A stretch of DNA of 64,000 bases from Bog-756 sp963745955 (GTDB taxonomy: Bacteria; Actinomycetota; Acidimicrobiia; Acidimicrobiales; RAAP-2), in contig CAVUZI010000006.1 of assembly GCA_963745955.1 (NCBI GenBank), forward strand, positions 317,511-381,510, in the 5' to 3' direction. Within the stretch, counting starts at the first letter, position 1. Each line of letters opens with the position of its first letter. A program made the position numbers and the translations under genes. Below the pieces are notes generated by a model. The model ran no database searches. It had not been told where the DNA came from and worked only from the letters and a program-made list of their open reading frames with translations. This document shows, in pieces, positions 16,363-25,351 of this stretch.

Positions 16363-17516
16363 GAGCCGGCCGCCGATGGTTGGTCGACCCCTACCGACGG
16401 GACAGGCCCGGACCGACGGTCTGTTGGCACCGAATCGGCCGGTGAGAGGATGGTCTCCCGACCCCACTTCCCTCTCCGAACCTCGAAGGCCAGCTCGCCC
16501 CACAGCGACCAACCGACGGCCAGGACCAACCAGAAGCTGATGAGGCGGTACAGCAAGACCGCATCGACGGTGGCGAGATGGGCCCCGCCGAAGGCAACCA
16601 ACGCGATGGTGATGCTGCCCTCGACGGCGCCCAGTCCACCGGGGGTGATCGGTAGGGCGGCGGCGAGCTGCCCCGCTCCATAGGCCAACAAGAGACCTTT
16701 CCACGGAATCGTCGAGCCGATGGCCAGGAACATCATGGCAAAACAGGAGCAGTCGAACAGCCAGTTGGCCGTGCCCCAGAACACGATGGTGATGATCTCC
16801 CGCCACTGCAGCTGGACGGAGGTGATCCGGTGCATGATCCGGTCGACCTGGGCCACCGCGTCACCCTTGGGCCGTCGCAGGATCGCCCTGGACGCGCCGA
16901 TGCTCCAGGTGAGGGCCAGGAAGAGAGGTCGTTCGTAGACGAACAGCGCACCAGCCGCCAGGGCCACGAGCAGTACCCCGATGAGGACGGGGATCAGGTC
17001 GAGGGAGGCGCCCTCCCCCGCCGCCATGGCCAGACCGGCGGTAGCGACGAGGGACAGCGAGAACATGGCCGCGATCGTCGTCCCGATGATGGCCCAGACG
17101 GCGAGCGGGTCGTCGGCACCGAAGCGCCGGAACCACCGGAAGCCGTAGACGACCGAGACGGCATTGCCGGCGGGCAGGGAATTGGTGAGGGCCTGCGACG
17201 CGAACGCCACCTTCAGAAGAGGAATGCGCGGTGCTGAAGGTCCACCGCACAACAAGAGCCGGTACTGCATGGCGGCGAAGCAGACGAATGAAAGCACTTC
17301 GGCCAGCACCGCCGGGAGGACCCACCACCAGTTGAGGTTCTCGAAGGCGCTGGTCACCCCCGTCAGCTCGCTGGTATGGGCACTCAGCACCCACACGGCC
17401 AGGGCGACGATGCCGATGCCGATGACATACCGCCCCACCGACCAGATCCGGGGCCAGGCCGAACGATGGGGCGTTGATCGTTGCCCGTCTCGTGGTTCGG
17501 TCACCACGGAAGCCAT
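16359..17516 (-). CDS. Lysylphosphatidylglycerol-synthase-type flippase domain membrane protein (YbhN/UPF0104)
   Basis: 385 residues with about eight transmembrane helices. Family marks: LNWWWVLPAVLAEVLSFVCF, SLPAGNAVSVVYGFRWFRRF, and the conserved late motif LPITPGGLGAVEGSITIALV. It corresponds to the flippase half of MprF without the synthase half; homologues move charged lipids or isoprenoid glycolipids across the membrane, which here is inference. Reverse-strand TACCCT lies 6 bases before the ATG, suggesting a leaderless mRNA. The lipoprotein gene follows with GTGA overlap. Confidence 0.85.
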   Translation of the reverse strand: MASVVTEPRDGQRSTPHRSAWPRIWSVGRYVIGIGIVALAVWVLSAHTSELTGVTSAFENLNWWWVLPAVLAEVLSFVCFAAMQYRLLLCGGPSAPRIPLLKVAFASQALTNSLPAGNAVSVVYGFRWFRRFGADDPLAVWAIIGTTIAAMFSLSLVATAGLAMAAGEGASLDLIPVLIGVLLVALAAGALFVYERPLFLALTWSIGASRAILRRPKGDAVAQVDRIMHRITSVQLQWREIITIVFWGTANWLFDCSCFAMMFLAIGSTIPWKGLLLAYGAGQLAAALPITPGGLGAVEGSITIALVAFGGAHLATVDAVLLYRLISFWLVLAVGWSLWGELAFEVRRGKWGRETILSPADSVPTDRRSGPVPSVGVDQPSAAGS

Positions 17517-17522
17517 GTCGAG

Positions 17523-17528
17523 AGGGTA
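17523..17528 (-). promoter_or_regulatory. -10 box TACCCT for a leaderless transcript
   Basis: TACCCT on the reverse strand, 6 bases before the ATG at 17516; no ribosome site between. Confidence 0.45.
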
Positions 17529-17672
17529 CCCGGATGGCCATGGCGCCGGGGCCGCTCGCCGGGCCGGGCGTCGGCGGTGGCGGTGGCGGTCCGGACAGCG
17601 CGAACGGCGCGACGGGTTTTGACGGGTCGAAGACAGCGCGGGTGGAAACCAGTGGGCCGGAAGGAGGGCTTC

Positions 17673-19649
17673 ATGGTTGGCACGTCGCTGGTCCGCGTAT
17701 CGAGGCCGCGCCCGCTCAGGGCGATCGTCGCCTCCACAGTGGTGCTGGTCGTCGTTGTGCCCGAGTCGACCGCGAGCCCGGCTGGAGGATCGTCGTCACA
17801 TGGGCGGGACCGGACGACACAAGCCAACGGGGGCTCCGGTTGGAGGCCATCGGGGCAGCGATTGCCCCTGGGTCGACTCCACGGCGTCTCCGGCGGCACG
17901 CGCCGCCATGGTGGTTCCCGGATGACCGTCGCACAACTCGATGACATGGTTCATCGGCTCATCGGCCCCTACGAGGGCAACACCCCGGTCATCCCCTCGC
18001 TCTGCGTGCCGGCGCTGGCCATCTCCGACGGAGCGGCCGGTGTCGCACATGGCCTGACCGGAGTGACGCAGCTGCCGGCGCCGGTCAGCGCCGCGGCCAC
18101 ATGGGACCCGGCCGACGGTCCGCCAGTACGGCGCCGTGGTCGGGCAGCGAGCTGGCAGGCAAAGGGCATCGACGTCGACCTGGGGCCCACGGTCAATATC
18201 GTCCGTGACCCGCAGGTGGGGCCGGGCCTACGAGTCCTACGGCGAGGACCCGTATCTCTCCGGCCAGATCGCCGCGGCCGACATCGAGGGGGTGCAGAGC
18301 CAGGGACCGATCGCCATGGTGAAGCACTTCGCCCTCTACAACCAGGAGACGTATCGGAACACCGCCGCCGACGACGTCATCGTGACCGACCGGGTCGTCC
18401 ACGAGATCTATCTCCCGGCGTTCCAGGCCGCCATCCAACAGGGGGGCGCCGGTGCGGTCATGTGCTCCTACACCACCATCAACGGGATCGACGCCTGCCA
18501 GGACCCCTATCTGACCAAGATCCTCTTCGGTCAGTGGAACTTCGGCGGTTACGTGCAGTCGGACGGCGGCGCCACCCACTCCACGGTGGCCGCGGCCAAC
18601 GCCGGACTCGAGGACATGGAGAGTCCGACGCGGCCAACTACTTCGGGACACCCCTCGAGACCGCCGTCGAGAACGGGACAGGTGGCGCTCGAGCACGCTC
18701 CAGGAGATGGCCACGCGGGTGCTCACCACCATGTTCGAGTTCGGCCTCTTCAACCGGGCGCCCAACGGAAGCAAGCAGCGCCGTCGTCACCTCGCCGGCG
18801 CACGCCGCGATGGCTCGAGCCGTGGCCGATGAGGGAACGGTGCTCTTGAAGAACTCCGGCGGCATCCTGCCCCTGTCGACGGGCGCCCGTCGATCGCCGT
18901 CATCGGCGACGACGCCGGCTCAGGACGCCGTCACCAGCGGCGGCGGCAGCTCTCATGTGATCGCGCCAGACGTCGTGACCCCGTACGCAGGGCATCGCCG
19001 CCGCCGCCGGAAGCGGTACGACGGTCACCTACGCCCGAGGGGAACTCGCCCGACGAGCCGAACGGCGATGCCGGGCTGCAGGCCGAGGCGGTGGCCGACG
19101 GCCCGCTCGGCCTCGGTGGCCGTCGTCTTCGCCGGACTCTACGAGCAGGAGGGCAGTGGACCTCACGAACATCGACCTCTCCCCGGCCGACAACAAGCTC
19201 ATCGAAGCCGTGGCCCGGGCCAACCCCGACACCGTGGTGGTGCTCAACACCGGATCGGCGGTGACCATGCCGTGGCTCGAGCTCGGTCAAGGCGGTGGTC
19301 GAGGCCTGGTACCCGGGCCAGGAGGACGGCAATTCCATCGCCGACATCCTCTTCGGCAAGGTGGATCCCTCGGGGAAGCTCCCGGTCACCTTTCCGGTCG
19401 GCCTGGCCGATGTCCCGGCGTCCACCCCGGCCCAGTGGCCGGGGGTGGGTGGGACGGTCCAGTACTCCGAAGGCCTGCTGGTGGGCTACCGCTGGTACGA
19501 CGCCAAGGGGATCGACTCCGCTCTTCCCCTTCGGGTTCGGGCTGTCGTACACGACGTTCTCGTTCTCGGACCTGAGCGTGACGCCGGCCACCCTGGCCTG
19601 CTCGCCACCGTGCCCGCCCCGCCGCGCCTGCCTACCGCTCCTACCGTGA
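17673..19649 (+). pseudogene. Secreted GH3 beta-glucosidase, broken by many frameshifts
   Basis: Starts at ATG 17673 with GGAGGG upstream and a signal peptide (RPLRAIVASTVVLVVVVPES). GH3 sequence continues only by changing frame repeatedly: CPWVDSTASPAARAAMVV (near 17865), MTVAQLDDMVHRLIGPYEGN (17922), GKGIDVDLGPTVNIVRDP (18165), AYESYGEDPYLSGQIAAADI and VKHFALYNQETYRN (18230-18370), QSDGGATHSTVAAANAGLED with the nucleophile Asp (18555), then DEGTVLLKNSGGILPLSTG, NPDTVVVLNTGSAVTMPWLE, VEAWYPGQEDGNSIADILFG and FPFGFGLSYTTFSFSDL. At least eight shifts are needed. The fibronectin III-like end is missing. Either an old pseudogene or a stretch of poor consensus sequence. Confidence 0.85.
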
Positions 19650-20018
19650 GCTGACGGCCGCGGCCTTCCCCGGTGCGGCCTGCTCCTGGATGATGGCGGG
19701 ATAGCGGCGGGCGTCGAAAGCGGCCACGAATTGGCGCACCGGTTTGGGGAGCTGCACCAACAGCCGGCCGGTGGGCCGGAATTCCGGTGGCGCGGCGGTG
19801 TCGATCAGCAACGAGCAATGCCCGACGTTCACGGCCCGTACACGGGGATCCGATCCCATCAGCGCCGTCAGATAGCGGGCGACCGCACAGCTGCGATTGT
19901 CCTTCGGGACTCCGTTGACTCCGGCTGCGTTCAGTGATTCGAACACTTCATCCGGGGTTGCCCCCAACTCGGTGAGCAGCGTGCGCGTTTGCCTCTTCAG
20001 CTGTCGAAGGTCGCTCAT
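19641..20018 (-). CDS. Hypothetical protein
   Basis: 125 residues from ATG 20018, which has AAAGGAGGG upstream. No known domain recognised. The sequence looks globular and cytosolic (LRQLKRQTRTLLTELGATPD, then DNRSCAVARYLTALMGSDPR and VQLPKPVRQFVAAFDARRYP). Its 3' end overlaps the broken GH3 reading frame by a few bases, tail to tail. Confidence 0.65.
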   Translation of the reverse strand: MSDLRQLKRQTRTLLTELGATPDEVFESLNAAGVNGVPKDNRSCAVARYLTALMGSDPRVRAVNVGHCSLLIDTAAPPEFRPTGRLLVQLPKPVRQFVAAFDARRYPAIIQEQAAPGKAAAVSSR

Positions 20019-20189
20019 CGGCCCTCCTTTCGGCGTTCCCGTCATCGTAACGGCTCCGGAACGGGTCGAACCGGTCGCGTCCAGCCCGACCGCCCCTGTC
20101 GCCCATCCAGCTCGAGCGGGCGGCAGGCCGGCTCCGCACGCTGCTCACACCGGTCGACGGGCGGGAAGAGCGGGGCGATGGAGCACTGA

Positions 20190-20477
20190 CTAGGGATAGC
20201 GGACGTCGGCTTGGCCGCGGTACGCGGGCGCGATCTGTCGATGCTGTCGGATCCAGGTGTCCACCTCGTGGCACTCCTCGATGGCGGGCACGTGCTTCCA
20301 CGTTCCGTCGTTTGCCTGGTAGCTCAGGATGCCGCACATCCGGCAGGTGCCGATCGAGCGAAGGGCACCAGGATCAGCCCGGTGGTCGGCATCGAGCGCC
20401 GTTCCGAGCTTGACCGCCTCGAGCGCCTTTGTGCCGACGTCTTCCACGTACTCCCTCGGGTCCTCGTTTGAAGGCAT
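20190..20477 (-). CDS. Small hypothetical protein with a CxxC motif
   Basis: 95 residues. A TCRMCGILSYQ motif in the middle and Cys/His further on (VPAIEECHEVDTWIRQHRQ) could bind a metal. N-terminus MPSNEDPREYVEDVGTKALE is charged. Reading frame and start with AGGGCGATG upstream are plausible, but no family is recognised. Confidence 0.55.
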   Translation of the reverse strand: MPSNEDPREYVEDVGTKALEAVKLGTALDADHRADPGALRSIGTCRMCGILSYQANDGTWKHVPAIEECHEVDTWIRQHRQIAPAYRGQADVRYP

Positions 20478-20587
20478 CTACCATCGCCCTTCTGCCCCAG
20501 ATCAAGCCCCGCTGGCGACCAACAGTAGTCAGGTGACGACGTGGATGTGACATGGATCGGCCGCCGTCGACCAGGTCGACGGGACGC

Positions 20588-20860
20588 TCACCGCGGATCG
20601 CTCTCGCCTTTTCCCAGCTTGTGGGCCAGATCCTCCACTGCCCTCCGCAGGTCGGCCACGTCCTGTCCGATCCCATCCGGTCCGCCGGTTCGACTCAATC
20701 CGTCGAGCCTCTCCTTCAGGGCGTCGATGTGCCGGGCCAGGATAGTGAGCCCGGTCATGGCGGTCACGCCGGCGAAATCGGCTCGCTTCTCCTTTTCGAC
20801 GGTCCGGTACTGCGCGTCGGCTCTGTGGATGAGTGCCTCGATGTCAGATTGGGCGGTCAT
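20588..20860 (-). CDS. Small hypothetical coiled-coil protein
   Basis: 90 residues, highly charged and helical: HRADAQYRTVEKEKRADFAG, HIDALKERLDGLSR, DVADLRRAVEDLAHKLGKGE. No family recognised. Reverse-strand TACGCT ends 6 bases before the ATG, and no Shine-Dalgarno is present. Confidence 0.55.
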   Translation of the reverse strand: MTAQSDIEALIHRADAQYRTVEKEKRADFAGVTAMTGLTILARHIDALKERLDGLSRTGGPDGIGQDVADLRRAVEDLAHKLGKGESDPR

Positions 20861-20866
20861 CGAAAG

Positions 20867-20872
20867 AGCGTA
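20867..20872 (-). promoter_or_regulatory. -10 box TACGCT for a leaderless transcript
   Basis: TACGCT on the reverse strand, 6 bases before the ATG at 20860. Confidence 0.4.
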
Positions 20873-20874
20873 AG

Positions 20875-23026
20875 TTACGTCCGATCACCGTGTCGTCCGA
20901 TCACCGTGTCGGTTCCGGACGGCCCCGAGGTCGAGGGGTTACGAAGGTGTTCGGACATAGCACCCTGGACCACCGGCCCCGGCCGTACCCCACCGGACAG
21001 GGCGCCCGAGAGGATGGCCCGACGGGCACGCCGACTCGCCCGTGCGGCCCGAGCCACGTCGTCGGGTGTGAGCTCTGCGAACCCGTAGGTCACGTCCTGG
21101 AGGACCGTGGCCACGAGGGTCATGTCGGCCAGGGCGGCGACCGATTCCCGGCTGACCCGGTGGGCGGACAGGGCACGCACGTGACCCACAGGAGTGGAGG
21201 AGGCGGGACGGGCCAACCCACGACGTGCCAGTGCCCGGTCGATGGCGCTCCACGACCCGACCACCCGATCAAATCCGGTGCGTCGCCTGAACAGCCACAG
21301 CCCGATGGCGGCCAGGCCGATGGCGACCACGGCCACGGCGGCTGCGATCCACCCACCGGAGCCAGCCGGGTGCCGGCGGGTGACCGCCGGGACCGGGACG
21401 GTGGCTGTCGGCACGGTGGGGTTCACCACGGCGGGCTTCGGGATGGACACCTTGGGGAACGTGCCCGGGCCCGTCGGATTGGGCCGGCCCAGACCGGCGG
21501 GTCCGAGCACGCCCGGTGGGGAGAGCTCGCCCGAGGGAAGCTGGGGCGTCGGCTCGAACGACACCCAGTTGCCGTCGACCACGACCTGCGGCCAGGCATG
21601 GGCGTCGCTGCCGCGGATCACGCTCATTCCGTCGTTCGGCCGGCCGGGCGTGAAGCCGATGGCCACCCGGGCGGCCAGACCGGACGCTCGCGCCAGCACG
21701 GCGAACGCGCCGGCGAACTGCTCGCAGGACCCGGTCCGCGTCACGGTGAGGAAGGTGACGAGCGGGTTTCCCCCCGGCTGGCACCGGAGCGGTGATCGAG
21801 TAGTGGAACCGGCCGGATCTGAAGAAATCGGTAAGGGCCTCGGCCTTCTCCAGTGGTGTCGGCTCCCCGCCGGTGATCGACAGGGCCAGGGAACGGACCG
21901 ACGCCGGTATCGGTCCGAGGGCGGTGTCGGCCGCAGGTGGAGGTGAGCCGGCGGGCGAGTCGGCCACGGCTGCCGGAACGACGGCGGTGACCACGTAGCT
22001 GCTTCCCGGGCGGACGGCCGAGGTGGCCACCAGTCCCGACGGGGTCAGGACCGGGGCCGGTGCTCCGGTCGCTCCCACCGAGGAAGGAGGAGCGGGCAGG
22101 AGCCGTCCCACATAGCCGGAGACGTTGATGCGGGCACCGAAGAGGTGCTGGCCCGCGGCCTGCGCCGGAGTGGGCGGCGGTGGGGTGGCCCCCGACAGGA
22201 TCGCCTCGGTGGCCGCGCTGGGCACCCACTGGCCGCCGGTGAAGGTGGTCAACGAGGCCACCTGCCAGTAGGTGGTGATGGGCGACCTGGCCTCGAAGAG
22301 CACGACGTCGGCGTCCTTCGTCTCCACTCCGGTGAGATCGGTGGCCAGCGACAGTGCCGAAGGGCTGACCGCGGGGACGATCCTGCCACCGGGGGTCACC
22401 GCCCCCGAGCCGGGCCCGGCTGCCGTCCACAGCACGGCAAGGGCGGCGGCCCCGAGGGACACCGCGGCCACCAGGGCCACCGTACGCCGGACGACATCAG
22501 GTTGGCCGCCGATCACCAGGAACCCACACCCACCGAGGACGAGTCCACCCAGTGCGGCTCCCGTCGCCGGGAGGAGGATGGCCGAACACACCAAGAAGCC
22601 ACCCGCCGGGACCAGGGAGAGGGCAGGGAAGCGAATGCCGAGGGCACGGCCGGCCACCGACGAGAGCCCGGCGACCAGCGAACAGAGCACCACGGTGCCG
22701 GGAGTGTGGAGGAGGGGGACGTGGAAGGCGATCAGCGGTGCCCGTGCTGCCTGCAACGATCGCCGCACCTCGGACAGGCCGCGGAACGACAGGCGTCCGC
22801 CGGTCACATCGTGGACGCCCCAGCCCAGGGAACAGACCGCCACCACGACCACTCCGACCACGACGGCCACTCCGGCCCGGCGCCGGAGCAGGGCCACAGC
22901 GACAGCCCCCAGTGCCGCGGAGGCGAACGCGGCGGTGCCGGCTCCCGAGACGAGGCGGGCCACGGCGAAGGCGCCCACCATCGATGCCCCGAACATGCCG
23001 GACTCGACGGCCCACCGTTCGCTCAT
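20875..23026 (-). pseudogene. TgpA-like transglutaminase membrane protein, one frameshift
   Basis: N-terminal half with about six transmembrane helices (from MSERWAVESGMFGASMVGAF at ATG 23026) and an extracytoplasmic DUF3488-type stretch reads in one frame to about 21776. The transglutaminase core (RTGSCEQFAGAFAVLARASG with the Cys, GSDAHAWPQVVVDGNWVSFE with His and, at WVSFEPT, the family's last motif), one helix and a cytosolic tail follow in a second frame. The join is at six consecutive C (21770-21775): one base fewer or more restores a single protein of about 717 residues. The start overlaps the stop of the DUF58 gene (ATGA-type), so it is the third gene of the moxR-DUF58-tgpA operon. 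A sequencing error is as likely as a real mutation. Confidence 0.82.
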
Positions 23027-24177
23027 ACGACGACCATCCGCGGCCCGCCGGCGGCGACCCCGACGCGTTGGCCGCCGGTCCACCCACCACCGCCGGGCCC
23101 GGATGTGCCGGCCAGGCGCTCGGCGCCGGTCCGGGTGGTGAGCAGCACGGCACCCACGGGGATCACCGGATGCCGGGCGGTCCGGCCGATGGATGGCTGC
23201 AGCTCGGCGAGGGCCAGGCAGGCCCCGGCACGTCCCTCGGCGGTCGGCTCCACCGAGACGGACCTCCCCGTGAGCGTGAGGAGATGGACCGGACGCCCAC
23301 CCTCCATGGCATCGTCCAGCACCCACAGGGTGGCCGACAGGAGCCGTTCGAATTCGGCCTTCCGGTGGACGCCGGCCCGGTCATCCAGCACGAGGGGGAC
23401 CGTGCTCGCCCCGTCAGCGCCGAATTGGCGCACGAACCACGTCCCGTACCGGGCCTTGGCGGGCCAGTGGAGCAGGCTCAGCCGGTCACCGAACACGTAG
23501 GGTCGGATGCCCTCGAGCTCACCCAGTCCGCTGCCGGACCTCGAACTGCCCGCCGGGTCCTCGCCGGCCCTGGCCGCCACCACACCGGTGGTGGGCTGGC
23601 CGGGATCGAGGGGCGCCGGGTGGACGACGGCCGTGGCCGTCGGAGTCAGTGGACCTGGCGATCCGAACAGTCCCAGTGGATCATGGGCCCAACACCTCAG
23701 GGGTGGGAGCACGAGCACACCTCGCCGACCGGTGGGCACCGGAAAACGGCACGAAGCGGTCGTCCCCGGTTCCGGGCAGGGCAACCGCGCAACTCCGGCC
23801 GTCGCCGGCGCCAGCCGCGGCCGGCGATCGGCCGAACGGTCATCTCCCCGAGGCGACCACCGCCCCTCCGGGGCCAGGAGCCCGAGGCTGGGGACGGACG
23901 GGCCCCGGGCCGTCCGGTTGGTCACGTACAGCACGAGCTGCATCGTGGAGCCGACCTCGGCCGCCGCCGGCTCGACATGAGCATGGAGGTCGATGGCCAC
24001 CAGGGCCTGCCGGGCCCGCCGGTGCGCGAGCCAGGGGGCCACGACGGTCGGTACGCCGATGACGGCGGCCAGGGGTGCGAGCTCCGGCGTGCCGGTGACG
24101 ACGGCCAAGGTGACGACCACCACCAGTGCGACGATGACGGCGACGCCACGGAGTGTGGGGCGCGGCACCGGCTTCAC
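23023..24177 (-). CDS. DUF58 domain membrane protein
   Basis: 384 residues from GTG 24177. Two hydrophobic helices at the N-terminus (VIVALVVVVTLAVVTG, LAAVIGVPTVVAPWLA), a beta-rich middle, and the DUF58 core GELEGIRPYVFGDRLSLLHW followed by PAKARYGTWFVRQF, then a von Willebrand A-like end. DUF58 proteins are partners of MoxR AAA+ ATPases. It lies 7 bases after moxR and overlaps the start of the tgpA-like gene by 4 bases. Confidence 0.88.
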   Translation of the reverse strand: MKPVPRPTLRGVAVIVALVVVVTLAVVTGTPELAPLAAVIGVPTVVAPWLAHRRARQALVAIDLHAHVEPAAAEVGSTMQLVLYVTNRTARGPSVPSLGLLAPEGRWSPRGDDRSADRRPRLAPATAGVARLPCPEPGTTASCRFPVPTGRRGVLVLPPLRCWAHDPLGLFGSPGPLTPTATAVVHPAPLDPGQPTTGVVAARAGEDPAGSSRSGSGLGELEGIRPYVFGDRLSLLHWPAKARYGTWFVRQFGADGASTVPLVLDDRAGVHRKAEFERLLSATLWVLDDAMEGGRPVHLLTLTGRSVSVEPTAEGRAGACLALAELQPSIGRTARHPVIPVGAVLLTTRTGAERLAGTSGPGGGGWTGGQRVGVAAGGPRMVVV

Positions 24178-24184
24178 CGTCCGA

Positions 24185-25195
24185 TCAGCCGTCCCGCAAC
24201 GGAACGGTGACCGATGCCGTGACCTCGGCGACCAGTGCGTCGGCCTCGTGGCCGTCGATCTCGACCCCCGGATGCAGGAGCAGGCGGTGGGCGAGACAGG
24301 GGCCTGCGGCCTCCTGCACGTCGTCAGGCGTGAGGAAGTCGCGCCCGGCGGCGACGGCCAACGCCGAGGAGACCCGGACGAGGGCCAGTGCCGCACGCGG
24401 CGACGCACCGACCGCGATCTGAGGATGGTTCCTCGTGGCGTCCACGACGTCGAGGACGTACGAACGGGCTGCCGGGGACACCTTGACCGAGGTCACCGCC
24501 TGGGTCAGCGATCTGAATTCCTCGGGCGTGACCGACGGCCGGAGGCCCCGCACCGTCTCGGCCGGGTCCGGTCCGGCCAGCATGGCGTCCATCTGCGGCC
24601 GTGTCGGGAATCCGAGCGACAGGCAGACGAGGAAGCGATCGCGCTGCCCGTGGGGAAGGGGCGACGTGCCGGCGGCATCGTACGGGTTCTGTGTGGCCAG
24701 GACGAAGAAGGGGCTGGGGAGCTCGTAGGTCGTGCCGTCGACGCTCACCTGGTGCTCCTCCATGGCCTCGAGCAGGGCGGACTGAGCCCTCGGGGAGGCC
24801 CGATTGAGCTCGTCGGCCATCAAGATGTTGGTGAAGACCGGACCGGGCCGGAACACGGGCTCCGTCCCGTCGGGACCGAGGACGGTGGCGCCGACGACGT
24901 CGGCGGGCAGGAGGTCGGCCGTGCACTGGAGCCGGTGGAAGGCGAGCCCGACCGCCCCGGACAGGGCCTTCGCCAGTGTGGTCTTGCCGAGGCCGGGGTG
25001 GTCCTCGACCAGGAGGTGCCCGCCTCCGGCCAGGCAGGCCACGGCCAGCCTGGTCGTGGCCGGTGCGGTCGACACCACCGCAGAGACCGAGGCCTCGATG
25101 GCGGCGAACGTCTGGCCGGCGGGGACGGGAGCAGTCTGGGCGGAAAGCTGTGGCTCCGGTGGGGGCACGGTCATCTCCTCTCGTCGCGTGGACAC
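24185..25195 (-). CDS. MoxR-family AAA+ ATPase
   Basis: 336 residues. Walker A is EDHPGLGKTTLAKAL, Walker B is NILMADELNRASPRAQSALL, sensor 1 is FFVLATQNPYDAAGTSPLPH and sensor 2 is near GASPRAALALVR. GTG 25195 is preferred because GGAGGAGGT ends 5 bases before it; the ATG at 25174 has its purine stretch too close. First gene of a three-gene operon with DUF58 and TgpA-like proteins. MoxR ATPases act as chaperones that assemble or activate partner proteins, here probably at the cell envelope. Confidence 0.92.
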   Translation of the reverse strand: MSTRREEMTVPPPEPQLSAQTAPVPAGQTFAAIEASVSAVVSTAPATTRLAVACLAGGGHLLVEDHPGLGKTTLAKALSGAVGLAFHRLQCTADLLPADVVGATVLGPDGTEPVFRPGPVFTNILMADELNRASPRAQSALLEAMEEHQVSVDGTTYELPSPFFVLATQNPYDAAGTSPLPHGQRDRFLVCLSLGFPTRPQMDAMLAGPDPAETVRGLRPSVTPEEFRSLTQAVTSVKVSPAARSYVLDVVDATRNHPQIAVGASPRAALALVRVSSALAVAAGRDFLTPDDVQEAAGPCLAHRLLLHPGVEIDGHEADALVAEVTASVTVPLRDG

Positions 25196-25351
25196 CTCTG
25201 ACCTCCTCCGGCACCCCACCCGGCGAGCGGTCCATCATCCACCAGGCCGTCCGCCTCCCGCCAGCCTACGATCGCGCGTACGCCAGGCCCTGCCCGGGCC
25301 ACCTCGAGCGACGTTGTTCCCTCCCGCCCGGCCACCTGGGAGACTGGGGTC

